This document shows, piece by piece, positions 45,687 to 56,719 of a stretch of 64,000 nt of DNA. The stretch is taken from NCBI RefSeq assembly GCF_026340655.1, contig NZ_JAPEOZ010000001.1, forward strand, positions 3,906,001 through 3,970,000, written 5' to 3'. The notes below the pieces were generated by a model. That model ran no database searches. It was not told the origin of the DNA and saw only the letters and a program-made list of their open reading frames with translations. A program made the translations under genes and the position numbers. Positions within the stretch are counted from its first letter, which is position 1; each line of letters opens with the position of its first letter. This DNA is from Streptomyces sp. NBC_01275 (GTDB lineage: Bacteria > Actinomycetota > Actinomycetes > Streptomycetales > Streptomycetaceae).

Positions 45687-45733
45687 GGTCACCGGGCCTC
45701 CACTTCGGTGACCAGCCGTCACAGCCTCGTGAC
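45687..45733. promoter_or_regulatory. Palindromes in the divergent toxin-cluster promoter region
   Basis: GGTCACC (45687-45693) with GGTGACC (45707-45713), and GTCAC (45718-45722) with GTGAC (45729-45733), lie in the 308-bp gap between the two divergent operons. CATAGGCT on the minus strand near 45675 is a candidate -10. A shared regulator is possible; none is encoded here. Confidence 0.4.
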
Positions 45734-45837
45734 AGCCCGCCCAAACCGGGCGTGTCGCAACGCCCCAGCTACCGCACCCGCCACGCCATTTGGCACCCTG
45801 TGACGTCCGGGGGGATGCTCAGGAGGGGAAGACGATC

Positions 45838-46437
45838 ATGAGCACGACGCAGACAGGGCCGCAGACGGGGCCACAAGCGGGCCCCCACGCGGGGGCACGG
45901 ACAGGGCTGCAGACAGGGTCTCGCACAGGACCGCATGACGGCCCGAGGGGGGCCGCGTCCGGCGATCCCCGCATCGGCTGGTCCGCCACCGAGAGCCCGC
46001 ACGCCCCCGTCCTCCTCCACCGCCGCGACGGCATACTCCCCACCGTCGCCGCCGCCCTCTCCGTCCGCGGCGCCACCCTCACCGGCACCGCCGCCCGCGG
46101 CGACCAGCCCCCGCCCCTGCACCCCCTCGTCCAGGACTTCCTGGACACCCTCACCAGCGCCCAACGCGACCGCTTCACCGGCCGCTGCGCCGAAGCGCTC
46201 CTCATCTCCCGCCAGATCGCCGCCGCCGACACCGCCCGCAGCAGACGCGCCGCGCGCAGACCGATGACCAACGGCGAGGCCCGCAGGGCACTCAAACAGG
46301 CCAAACTCACCGCCCGCCGCATCCGCGAGGACGGCGACCCCCTCCACGGCGCCTTCGCCGCCCCCTGCCGCGCCTGCGCCGCCCTCAGCGCCCACTTCGG
46401 CGTCCGCATCGTCGACCCCGCAACCAGCGACGACTGA
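45838..46437 (+). CDS. YwqJ-type deaminase
   Basis: A 199-aa protein with a repetitive Thr/Gly/Pro/Gln-rich N-terminus (about 4-35). A deaminase domain of the YwqJ type follows: the zinc and catalytic motif GRCAEALLISR (Cys-Ala-Glu, about 121-131) and the second zinc motif APCRACAALSAHFG (PCxxC, about 180-193). The metal-binding set is complete, so catalysis on a nucleotide or nucleic acid base is plausible. In other bacteria this domain is a toxin tip; here it is a free-standing protein without a secretion domain. AGGAGG 11 nt before ATG 45838 supports the start. A SUKH-3 gene follows. Confidence 0.85.
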   Translation: MSTTQTGPQTGPQAGPHAGARTGLQTGSRTGPHDGPRGAASGDPRIGWSATESPHAPVLLHRRDGILPTVAAALSVRGATLTGTAARGDQPPPLHPLVQDFLDTLTSAQRDRFTGRCAEALLISRQIAAADTARSRRAARRPMTNGEARRALKQAKLTARRIREDGDPLHGAFAAPCRACAALSAHFGVRIVDPATSDD

Positions 46438-46472
46438 CCCCGGCCCCACCGCAGGCACCACCAGCAACAGTC

Positions 46473-46541
46473 ACCACACCAGACACCAGACACCGGACAC
46501 CGGGACGCAAGACACCGGACACCAGACACCGGACACCGGCA
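46473..46541. repeat. Heptamer repeats (GACACCR) between deaminase and SUKH-3 genes
   Basis: About nine tandem 7-bp units of the type GACACCA or GACACCG fill this stretch, with one interruption near 46503-46511. They lie in the transcribed spacer between the two genes. Confidence 0.85.
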
Positions 46542-46591
46542 AGACGGCCCCGCCCGGGCCACGCACCACGATCTCGACGAACGAAGGGCAG

Positions 46592-47086
46592 ATGCACCCC
46601 GACCGCACCTCCACCACGCGCTTCCCCGTACCCGTCGACGCCGCCCTGCGCGCCGCCGGCTGGCAACCCGGACGCTGGGACATCAAACAAGCCGAGACCT
46701 GGGCCGACGCCCTGCGCGAACACACCTCGCCCGCCGGCCACCGCCACGCCGTCTTCCCCGCCGCCGTCGAAGCCTGGGCCGAATTCGGCGGCCTCGCCGT
46801 CAAACCCACCGGCCCAGGCCGCCAGGTCGCCCCCTGCGCCCTCCATCTCGACCCCCTGCACGGCCTCCACATGGCCCGCACCCTCGCCGACCTCGGCCGC
46901 GCCCTCGACACCGACGTCAGCCCCCTCGGCACCGAGACCGACACCCACGCCCTGCTCGCCATCGACGCCGAAGGCCGTGTCTACGCCCTCGACCACACCG
47001 GCGACTGGTACCTCGGCCCCGACATCGACCAGGCCCTCGGCACCCTCGTCTCCGGCATAGAACCCGTACGCCTCACCGCGGACTGA
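46592..47086 (+). CDS. SUKH-3 family immunity protein
   Basis: A 164-aa soluble protein. AALRAAGWQPGRWDIKQAETWADAL near the N-terminus, FPAAVEAWAEFGGLAV, and the C-terminal YALDHTGDWYLGPDIDQALGTLVSGIEPVRL are characteristic of the SUKH-3 immunity family. It follows a YwqJ-type deaminase, the classical toxin-antidote order, so it probably binds and neutralises that deaminase. ATG 46592 has GAAGGG at suitable spacing. Confidence 0.88.
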   Translation: MHPDRTSTTRFPVPVDAALRAAGWQPGRWDIKQAETWADALREHTSPAGHRHAVFPAAVEAWAEFGGLAVKPTGPGRQVAPCALHLDPLHGLHMARTLADLGRALDTDVSPLGTETDTHALLAIDAEGRVYALDHTGDWYLGPDIDQALGTLVSGIEPVRLTAD

Positions 47087-47152
47087 CCCCGCACCGCATC
47101 GCACCGCCCAGCCCCCGGACCGCCGGGCCTGCCCCGCCCCGCCCCGCCGGGC

Positions 47153-48445
47153 CTACGCCGCCGGAATCACCGCCGACACCCGGAAACCCCCCGCCTCCGT
47201 CGGCCCGGACACGAACACCCCGCCCAGCGCCACCACCCGCTCCTTCATCCCCACCAGCCCATTGCCCCCCGACGGCAACCCCGCCGACGACGACCCCAAC
47301 TCCGGCGGGGGCTCGTTCTCCACCTGCATCGCGATCTCCGCCGCCCGATGCGCCAGCCGCACATGCGTCTTCGCGCCCGCCGCATGCTTGTGCACGTTCG
47401 TCAGCGCCTCCTGCACCACCCGATACGCCGTCTGCTCGATCTCCGGCGCATACGACCGCGTGTCCCCCTCCACCGACAGATCGACCACCATCCCCGCGGC
47501 CGCCGACTGCCCCACCAGCTCGTCCAGCTCCTCCAGGCACGGCCCCTCCCCCTCCTCCACCACCCGCGAGACGACCATCGCCGCGGCCACCCCCACCGCC
47601 GCCAGCGGCGCCGACGTCCGCTCCGCCCCGCCGCTGCGCAACACCCCGAGCATCTCCCGCAACTCGGTCAACGCCTGCCGCCCCATGTCTCCCACCAGCG
47701 CCGCGTTCCGCACCGCCTTCTCGGGGTCCTTCCGCGCCACCGCCTGCAACGCGGCCGCGTGCACCACCATCAGGCTCACCCGATGCGCGACCACGTCGTG
47801 CATCTCCCGCGCGATCCGCGTCCGCTCCTCGTTGCGCGCCCACTCGGCCCGCTCCTCCGCCCGCTCCGCGAGCAGCATCAACTCCCGCTCCAGGCTGTCC
47901 GCCCGCTCCCGCAGGCTCTCCATCAGCCGCCGCCGAGCCCCCACATACAGCCCGAGCAGCAACGGCGGGGCGGTCATCCCCACGGCGGTGGTGATCGAGG
48001 CGAACGGAACGAACCAGTCCCCCAGGTCCAGATCCCCCTGCGCCATGTCCTGCCGCACCCGCACGAACATCACGATCAGCATCCCCACCAGCGACATCCC
48101 CGCCAGTGACGCGATGATCCGGCGCGGCAACTCCGAGGCGGCCAGCGTGTACAGGCCGACGATGCCCATCAGATAGCCCATCTGGGCCGGCGTGATGGCG
48201 ATCGACACCAGCACCACGGCGATCGGCCACTTCCGCCGCACCAGCAACGCGGAGCCGGCCACCAGCCCGAACACGATCCCCGCCGCCGTCGGGATCCCCG
48301 CATCCCGCGCGAACCGGATCCCCTCCGCCGCGCACTCCAGCGCGGACACGAACGCCAGCCCCGCATCGAACGCCGCGCTACGCCACCTGGTCCACCACCA
48401 AGGCCCTCCCAGGGCCCCGGCGTGCTCTTCCCCCGTCGTGGTCAT
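47153..48445 (-). CDS. Sensor histidine kinase, HisKA_3 type, without adjacent regulator
   Basis: A 430-aa membrane sensor kinase of the NarL-partner class. Four to five hydrophobic segments (about 25-170) are followed by a coiled coil, then the dimerisation/phosphoacceptor helix ERTRIAREMHDVVAHRVS (His216). The HATPase_c domain has the N-box EALTNVHKHA (about 350-359) and the GNGLVGMKERV G-box. A 30-residue insert with VAAAMVVSRVVEEGEG lies before the ATPase domain. ATG 48445 is 6 nt after TAGGCT, and GGAGG touches the ATG, so the message may be leaderless. No response regulator is next to it; the lone LuxR-type regulator at 60181 is a conceivable partner. Confidence 0.9.
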   Translation of the reverse strand: MTTTGEEHAGALGGPWWWTRWRSAAFDAGLAFVSALECAAEGIRFARDAGIPTAAGIVFGLVAGSALLVRRKWPIAVVLVSIAITPAQMGYLMGIVGLYTLAASELPRRIIASLAGMSLVGMLIVMFVRVRQDMAQGDLDLGDWFVPFASITTAVGMTAPPLLLGLYVGARRRLMESLRERADSLERELMLLAERAEERAEWARNEERTRIAREMHDVVAHRVSLMVVHAAALQAVARKDPEKAVRNAALVGDMGRQALTELREMLGVLRSGGAERTSAPLAAVGVAAAMVVSRVVEEGEGPCLEELDELVGQSAAAGMVVDLSVEGDTRSYAPEIEQTAYRVVQEALTNVHKHAAGAKTHVRLAHRAAEIAMQVENEPPPELGSSSAGLPSGGNGLVGMKERVVALGGVFVSGPTEAGGFRVSAVIPAA

Positions 48446-48708
48446 GCCTCCAGCCTACGGGCGCGGACCCCGCCTTTTCCGGCGAGTTTCACCGACTGGC
48501 CTACACCACACTCCGTAACCGAACACCATCGAAACCCACCGATATCCCTCGAACTGCCGAACCAGGCCCCGGAGCCCGGCCGTCGACCGACCGCCGCCCG
48601 ACCGCCGCCCGACCGTCGATCTACACCGTCGCATCGAAGGCCGGTGGTACGGCATAGTAGGAACCGCCACTCGGCGACCTGACCGAAAGTCCGGTTTAGC
48701 CGAATTGT
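48446..48708. other. Intergenic region before tRNA-Gln
   Basis: It holds the divergent promoters of the kinase and the tRNA and a short tandem repeat of GACCGCCGCCC near 48585-48620. No gene is visible. Confidence 0.4.
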
Positions 48709-48783
48709 TCCCCTGTGGTGTAATTGGCAGCACTGTGGCTTTTGGTGCCATATGTCCGGGTTCGAGTCCTGGCGGGGGAGCCA
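48709..48783 (+). tRNA. tRNA-Gln, anticodon UUG
   Basis: The cloverleaf is complete: acceptor TCCCCTG with CGGGGGA (one G-T pair), discriminator G and an encoded CCA at the end; anticodon stem GTGGC/GCCAT around loop TTTTGGT, giving anticodon TTG; T-loop TTCGAGT. It precedes glmU by about 110 nt. Confidence 0.95.
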
Positions 48784-48894
48784 TGCTCGGTTCGGGCCCT
48801 GACAGCACTGTCGGGGCCCACTCTCATGTCCCCCAAGAAACGCCCCGGTATCCTTCGGATGTCCCCACCTCATCCACAGCCGAAGGGCAACTCC

Positions 48895-50343
48895 GTGAGC
48901 GCCATTCGCCCGGCAGCCGTCGTCGTACTCGCAGCGGGTGAGGGCACCCGTATGAAGTCGGCCACACCGAAGGTCCTGCACGAGATCTGCGGCCGCTCCC
49001 TGGTGGGCCATGTGCTGGCCGCCGCCCGTGCGTTGGACCCCGAGAACCTGGTCGTAGTGGTCGGGCACGCACGGGAGAAGGTCATCGCGCATCTGGGCGA
49101 CGTCGACCCGCACGTACGGACCGCCGTGCAGGCGGAGCAGAACGGCACCGGGCACGCCGTGCGCATCGGGCTGGAGGAGCTCGGCGGCAGCGTCGACGGG
49201 ACGGTCGTGGTCGTCTGCGGCGACACCCCCCTCCTCACCGGCGCGACGCTCGCCCGGCTCACCGCCACCCATCACGCCGACGGCAACGCCGTGACCGTGC
49301 TGACCGCCGAGGTCCCGGACGCGACCGGTTACGGCCGGATCGTGCGGGACGAGGCCACCGGCGCGGTCACCGGGATCGTCGAGCACAAGGACGCCACCGA
49401 CGCCGAGCGGGCGATCCGTGAGATCAACTCCGGGGTGTTCGCGTTCGACGGGGCGCTGCTGGTGGACGCGCTGAAGAAGGTCCGTACGGACAACAGCCAG
49501 GGCGAGGAGTATCTGACGGACGTCCTGGGGATCCTGCGCGAGGCCGGTCACCGCGTCGGCGCGTCGGTCGCGGCCGATCACCACGAGATCGCCGGGATCA
49601 ACAACCGCGTCCAGCTGAGCGAGGCCCGGCGGATCCTCAACGACCGGCTGCTGACCGCCGCGATGCTCTCCGGGGTGACCGTCGTCGACCCGGCGACCAC
49701 CTGGGTCGATGTGACGGTGACCTTCGAGCAGGACGCCGTCGTCCACCCGGGCACGCAGCTGCACGGGGCGACCCATCTGGGCGAGGGCGCGGAGGTGGGC
49801 CCCAACAGCCGGCTGAAGGACACGGTCGTCGGCGCGGGGGCCCGGGTGGACAACACGGTGTCCGACAGCTCCCGCATCGGCGCGCACGCGATCGTCGGTC
49901 CCTTCGCCTACCTCCGTCCCGGCACCCGGCTCGGGGCGAAGGGCAAGATCGGCACGTACGTCGAGACGAAGAACGCGTCGATCGGGGAGGGGTCGAAGAT
50001 CCCGCATCTCTCCTACGTCGGCGACGCGACGATCGGCGAGTACACGAACATCGGCGCGGCGAGCGTGTTCGTGAACTACGACGGACAGGACAAACACCAC
50101 ACGACGGTCGGCTCGCACTGTCGTACGGGTTCGGACAACATGTTTGTGGCTCCTGTCACGGTCGGGGACGGCGCGTACACCGCCGCCGGGTCCGTGATCA
50201 CGAAGGATGTGCCGCCCGGTTCGCTGGCCGTGGCCCGTGGTCAGCAGCGGAATATCGAGGGCTGGGTGGCTCGCAAGCGCCCGGGCAGCGCGGCGGCGAA
50301 GGCCGCGGAGACGGCCTCTCGCCAGGAGGAAAGCGAAAGCTGA
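48895..50343 (+). CDS. glmU: Bifunctional UDP-N-acetylglucosamine pyrophosphorylase/glucosamine-1-phosphate acetyltransferase
   Basis: A 482-aa cytoplasmic enzyme making UDP-GlcNAc for peptidoglycan. The N-terminal uridyltransferase has VVLAAGEGTRMKSATPKVLHEICG (about 10-33), AEQNGTGHAV and CGDTPLL. The C-terminal left-handed beta-helix acetyltransferase (about 260-460) has repeated hexapeptides and the substrate loop KNASIGEGSKIPHLSYVGDA with the catalytic His. GTG 48895 is preceded by GAAGGG; an earlier in-frame codon at 48724 lies inside the tRNA and is excluded. It heads a glmU-prs-L25-pth cluster typical of actinobacteria. Confidence 0.96.
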   Translation: MSAIRPAAVVVLAAGEGTRMKSATPKVLHEICGRSLVGHVLAAARALDPENLVVVVGHAREKVIAHLGDVDPHVRTAVQAEQNGTGHAVRIGLEELGGSVDGTVVVVCGDTPLLTGATLARLTATHHADGNAVTVLTAEVPDATGYGRIVRDEATGAVTGIVEHKDATDAERAIREINSGVFAFDGALLVDALKKVRTDNSQGEEYLTDVLGILREAGHRVGASVAADHHEIAGINNRVQLSEARRILNDRLLTAAMLSGVTVVDPATTWVDVTVTFEQDAVVHPGTQLHGATHLGEGAEVGPNSRLKDTVVGAGARVDNTVSDSSRIGAHAIVGPFAYLRPGTRLGAKGKIGTYVETKNASIGEGSKIPHLSYVGDATIGEYTNIGAASVFVNYDGQDKHHTTVGSHCRTGSDNMFVAPVTVGDGAYTAAGSVITKDVPPGSLAVARGQQRNIEGWVARKRPGSAAAKAAETASRQEESES

Positions 50344-50486
50344 CCGGAAACAGGCGCGTCGAACACGGCGTACCGTGATAAGTGCACACCCGCACCCCAC
50401 CAGCTGAAACGGCCTCTCGTGCCCAGCCCAGAGCGGTTGAGAGGTCGCTCGACATGCCAGCTGAGAACCTCTGAGGAGACAGTGCT

Positions 50487-51461
50487 GTGACCGGGATCAA
50501 GACGACCGGCGAGAAGAAGATGATGTTCTTCTCCGGCCGCGCCCACCCCGAGCTTGCCGAGGAGATCGCCCGTCAGCTGGAAGTCGGGGTCGTCCCGACG
50601 AAGGCCTTCGATTTCGCCAACGGCGAGATCTACGTCCGGTATCAGGAGTCGGCGCGTGGTGCGGACTGCTTTCTGATCCAGAGCCACACGGCTCCGATCA
50701 ACAAGTGGATCATGGAGCAGTTGATCATGATCGACGCGCTGAAGCGTGCCTCGGCGCGCTCCATCACGGTGATCGTGCCGTTCTACGGTTATGCGCGCCA
50801 GGACAAGAAGCACCGCGGCCGCGAGCCGATCTCGGCCCGTCTCGTCGCGGACATGATGAAGACGGCGGGCGCCGACCGCATCCTGACCGTGGATCTGCAC
50901 ACGGATCAGATCCAGGGCTTCTTCGACGGTCCCGTGGATCATCTCTTCGCGCTGCCGCTGCTCGCGGACTACGTCGGCCAGAAGGTGGACCGCGCCAAGC
51001 TGACCGTGGTCTCGCCGGACGCCGGCCGGGTGCGGGTCGCCGACCGCTGGTGCGACCGGCTCGGTGCGCCGCTGGCGATCGTGCACAAGCGGCGCGACAA
51101 GGACGTGGCCAACCAGGTGACCGTCCACGAGGTCGTCGGCGAGGTCGAGGGCCGGGTGTGCGTGCTGGTCGACGACATGATCGACACGGGCGGCACGATC
51201 TGCGCGGCCGCGGACGCGCTGTTCGCGCACGGTGCGGAGGACGTCATCGTGACGGCGACGCACGGCGTGCTGTCGGGTCCGGCGGCGGACCGTCTGAAGA
51301 ACTCCAAGGTGAGCGAGTTCGTGTTCACCAACACCCTGCCCACCCCGGGCGAGCTGGAGCTGGACAAGATCACGGTGCTCTCCATCGCGCCGACGATCGC
51401 GAGTGCGGTGCGCGAGGTGTTCGAGGACGGTTCGGTGACGAGCCTGTTCGACGAGCAGTGA
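50487..51461 (+). CDS. prs: Ribose-phosphate pyrophosphokinase
   Basis: A 324-aa cytoplasmic enzyme making PRPP from ribose 5-phosphate and ATP for nucleotide, His and Trp synthesis. The motifs FSGRAHPELAEEIA, YGYARQDKKHRGREPISARL, VDLHTDQIQGFF and the PRPP-binding loop VLVDDMIDTGGTI are all present. GTG 50487 has GAGGAG about 8 nt upstream. It follows glmU by 143 nt, the usual arrangement in Gram-positive bacteria, where the two genes both supply precursor synthesis. Confidence 0.96.
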   Translation: MTGIKTTGEKKMMFFSGRAHPELAEEIARQLEVGVVPTKAFDFANGEIYVRYQESARGADCFLIQSHTAPINKWIMEQLIMIDALKRASARSITVIVPFYGYARQDKKHRGREPISARLVADMMKTAGADRILTVDLHTDQIQGFFDGPVDHLFALPLLADYVGQKVDRAKLTVVSPDAGRVRVADRWCDRLGAPLAIVHKRRDKDVANQVTVHEVVGEVEGRVCVLVDDMIDTGGTICAAADALFAHGAEDVIVTATHGVLSGPAADRLKNSKVSEFVFTNTLPTPGELELDKITVLSIAPTIASAVREVFEDGSVTSLFDEQ

Positions 51462-51644
51462 GCCGCTGACCGAGGCGCATGATCGATTTTCCTGCGGCCT
51501 CCCTGGCCGAGTAGACTGCACCAGTTGCTCGGCGAGGGAGGCCGTACCCATGGGTGCGGCGGTCCGTTATCGACGCGCTCTTCGTAGCAGGCCGATGGTT
51601 TGGCCGGGTGACCACCTTTCCCCAGAGTTCTACGAGGAGTGAAC

Positions 51645-52229
51645 ATGGCCGAGGTCAAGCTCGCCGCCGAGACCCGCACCGAGTTCGGCAAGGGCGCCGC
51701 CCGCCGTATCCGCCGCGCCAGCAAGGTTCCCGCCGTGGTGTACGGCCACGGCGCCGACCCGGTCCACATCACGCTGCCGGGCCACGAGCTGCAGCTCGCC
51801 CTGCGCACCCCGAACGTCCTGCTCAGCCTGGACATCGAGGGCAAGACCCAGCTGGCCATCCCGAAGGCCGTGCAGCGCGACGCGATCAAGGGCTTCCTGG
51901 ACCACGTCGACCTGCTCCTCGTGAAGCGCGGCGAGAAGGTCAACGTCGAGGTCTACGTGCACACCGAGGGCGAGCTGGCCCCGGGCGCCTACCTGCTCGA
52001 GCACGTGCTGAGCACGCTGAACGTCGAGGCCGAGGCCACGCACATCCCCGAGTCGGTCACCGTCTCCATCGCGGGCCTCGAGGCCGGCGCGGCCATCCTC
52101 GCCAAGGACATCCCGCTGCCCGAGGGCACCACGCTGGCGACCGACGAGGACGCGGTCGTCCTCCAGGTCCTGGCCGCCCAGGCGGAGGAGGCCCCGGCGG
52201 ACGCCGAGGCCGAGACCACCGAGGCCTGA
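51645..52229 (+). CDS. rplY: 50S ribosomal protein L25, CTC form
   Basis: A 194-aa ribosomal protein that binds 5S rRNA. The N-terminal L25 domain (about 1-95) has TRTEFGKGAARRIRRASKVPAVVYGHG. The C-terminal TL5/CTC domain (about 100-180) and an acidic Ala/Glu tail follow, as in the stress-linked CTC proteins. ATG 51645 has GGAG 5 nt upstream; GTG 51639 is inside the spacing and less likely. It lies between prs and pth, its usual place. Confidence 0.94.
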   Translation: MAEVKLAAETRTEFGKGAARRIRRASKVPAVVYGHGADPVHITLPGHELQLALRTPNVLLSLDIEGKTQLAIPKAVQRDAIKGFLDHVDLLLVKRGEKVNVEVYVHTEGELAPGAYLLEHVLSTLNVEAEATHIPESVTVSIAGLEAGAAILAKDIPLPEGTTLATDEDAVVLQVLAAQAEEAPADAEAETTEA

Positions 52230-52363
52230 CCGGCGTTCAGCGGCAGTCGTCGTCACGCCCGTCCGCCGGGCACCCGACGCTGCAGGCTGCACCCACCGCA
52301 GTACGAGACATCAGCCGCCGTTCTCCTCGGGGAACGGCGGCTGGCGCGTAAGGAGAAACGGAC

Positions 52364-52960
52364 GTGACCACCCCCGCCAACGCCCCCTGGCTGATCGTGG
52401 GCCTCGGCAATCCCGGACCCGAGTACGCCATGAACCGGCACAACGTGGGTTTCATGGTGGCCGATCTGCTGGCCGAGCGGATCGGGGGGAGGTTCAAGCG
52501 GGCGGGCAAGGCGCAGGCTCAGGTCGTCGAGGGGCGGACCGGGCCGCCGGGGCCGGCCGGCCGTCGGGTGATCCTGGCGAAGCCGATGTCGTTCATGAAC
52601 CTGTCGGGCGGTCCGGTGAACGCGCTGCGGGACTTCTACAAGGTGCCGTTGACGAACGTCATCGCCGTGCACGACGAGCTGGACATCGACTACGGCGTGC
52701 TGCGGCTGAAGCTGGGCGGCGGGGACAACGGGCACAACGGTCTGAAGTCGATGACGAAGGCGATGGGCGCGGAGTACCACCGGGTGCGGTTCGGGATCGG
52801 GCGGCCGCCGGGGCGGATGCAGGTGGCGGACTTCGTGCTGAAGGACTTCGCCTCCGCGGAGCGCAAGGAGCTGGACTACTTCGTCGACCGGGCGGCGGAC
52901 GCGGCGGAGGCGCTGGTGCTGGAGGGTCTGGAGCGGGCGCAAAGCACGTACAACTCCTGA
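52364..52960 (+). CDS. pth: Peptidyl-tRNA hydrolase
   Basis: A 198-aa enzyme releasing tRNA from prematurely dropped peptidyl-tRNA. The family motifs are complete: [21 protein letters not shown] (catalytic His), [23 protein letters not shown] and [14 protein letters not shown] 52364 is preceded by AAGGAG at about 8 nt. It follows the L25 gene in the standard order and is probably co-transcribed with it. Confidence 0.96.
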   Translation: MTTPANAPWLIVGLGNPGPEYAMNRHNVGFMVADLLAERIGGRFKRAGKAQAQVVEGRTGPPGPAGRRVILAKPMSFMNLSGGPVNALRDFYKVPLTNVIAVHDELDIDYGVLRLKLGGGDNGHNGLKSMTKAMGAEYHRVRFGIGRPPGRMQVADFVLKDFASAERKELDYFVDRAADAAEALVLEGLERAQSTYNS

Positions 52961-53036
52961 CTTGTCCCCTGTTCGCCCCCTCCCTTTCGCCCCGGTGAGT
53001 TGACCGTTCGCGGGGGTATGGCCAATGATCCCCGCC

Positions 53037-53549
53037 ATGCCTGCCACCGCAGCCTCGTCCCACCGCCGTAAGCGATCTTCCCGTAAAGGGTCGGCGACCG
53101 CGCTGCGGTTCGGGCGGCTGGCGGCGATGGGCGCGGTGGCCGTGCTGATCCTGATCGCGGGGGTGTGGGGTTCCTGGGGAACCGCGCAGCACGTGATGCT
53201 GACCAAGGGCCGGGAGCGGGGCACGGTCGAGGTGACCCGGTGCGGTACGGAGACCTGCACGGGTCCGTACACGCCGTCGTCGGCGGGGTCGACGGCACGC
53301 GCGCGCGTGGTGATCGAGAAGTCGGTGGCGGTGCAGAAGGGGCGGACGTACACGGTCGTCGTGAAGCCGGACACCGACGAGGTGGTGCGCTCGGGTCCGG
53401 CCGGGGTCCTGTTCGCGTGGGTGCCGATGGGCGGAGCGCTGCTGCTCGCGTCGGTGGTGGTGGCCGGCGGTCTGGGCCGGGCACGGGTGGGCTGGGCGTT
53501 GGCGGGGACGGGCGTGGCGCTGCTGACGGCGGCTTTCCTGGCCGTGTGA
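53037..53549 (+). CDS. Membrane protein of unknown function (DUF3592-like layout)
   Basis: A 170-aa protein with a basic N-terminus, one helix at about 28-50, an extracytoplasmic beta-rich region containing two cysteines in RCGTETCTG, and two more helices at the C-terminus (about 122-165). The layout resembles DUF3592-type proteins but I am not certain of the family. ATG 53037 is preferred because TTGACC (53000-53005) and AATGAT (53024-53029) would make a leaderless transcript; ATG 53025 is the alternative. Confidence 0.72.
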   Translation: MPATAASSHRRKRSSRKGSATALRFGRLAAMGAVAVLILIAGVWGSWGTAQHVMLTKGRERGTVEVTRCGTETCTGPYTPSSAGSTARARVVIEKSVAVQKGRTYTVVVKPDTDEVVRSGPAGVLFAWVPMGGALLLASVVVAGGLGRARVGWALAGTGVALLTAAFLAV

Positions 53550-53554
53550 CCCGA

Positions 53555-53602
53555 CACCGGGCGGCCCGACACCGGGCGCGCTGGAGGAACACCGGGCGGC
53601 CT
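53555..53602. repeat. Direct repeats after a stop codon
   Basis: ACACCGGGCG occurs at 53555, 53570 and 53590; the first two are exactly 15 bp apart. The array begins just after the TGA of the preceding membrane protein gene. Confidence 0.75.
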
Positions 53603-53604
53603 GC

Positions 53605-53671
53605 AAAAAAGGGGGCGCCCTCACGTTCGTACGACATGTGCATGCGTACGAAGGCGAGGGCGCCCCTTCTT
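53605..53671. terminator. Bidirectional terminator with two-tier stem
   Basis: GGGGCGCCCTC (53612-53622) pairs with GAGGGCGCCCC (53656-53666), and inside it TTCGTACG pairs with CGTACGAA. AAAAAA precedes and TTCTTC follows, so it works in both directions between the membrane protein gene and ppc. Confidence 0.93.
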
Positions 53672-53685
53672 CTGTGTGCGTCGGG

Positions 53686-56427
<2,742 letters not shown>

Positions 56428-56596
56428 AGGTGCGGCTCCTTGCAGTGTTTGAAGCTCGTCCGGGAGGGGACCCGGTGACCGTCCTGGCGGCGGGGGCCGC
56501 ATACGGGGCGGACATCCGGGAAGAAACAGAGCGGACCGCGCTGTCCGACCGTCTCCAAGGATAGGTGTCCGCGGGGACGCGCAGGTCGGCGGGCTC

Positions 56597-56653
56597 TTGC
56601 CGTCGGGCGGCGCACTGCCATACTTACGATGCCGTAGGTTACGGAACCGTAGG
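56597..56653 (+). promoter_or_regulatory. Desaturase promoter with paired palindromic operators
   Basis: TTGCCG (56597-56602) and TACTTA (56621-56626) form a candidate promoter with an 18-bp spacer. Over and just after the -10 lie TTACGATGCCGTAGG (56623-56637) and TTACGGAACCGTAGG (56639-56653), 12 of 15 identical and both built of inverted TACG/CGTA arms. A repressor bound here would block initiation; the TetR gene of the same operon is the obvious candidate. Confidence 0.62.
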
Positions 56654-56719
56654 AAGTGGTAGGCGGTTCTCCGGCCGGTGCGGCACCTCCCTCATTCCAA
56701 GACCCCCCAGGGGACACGC

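Noticed and set aside
41664..47086. Recently acquired genomic island for the toxin-type cluster
   Set aside because: Base composition looks the same as the flanks and there are no mobility genes; residence in the core region is more likely.
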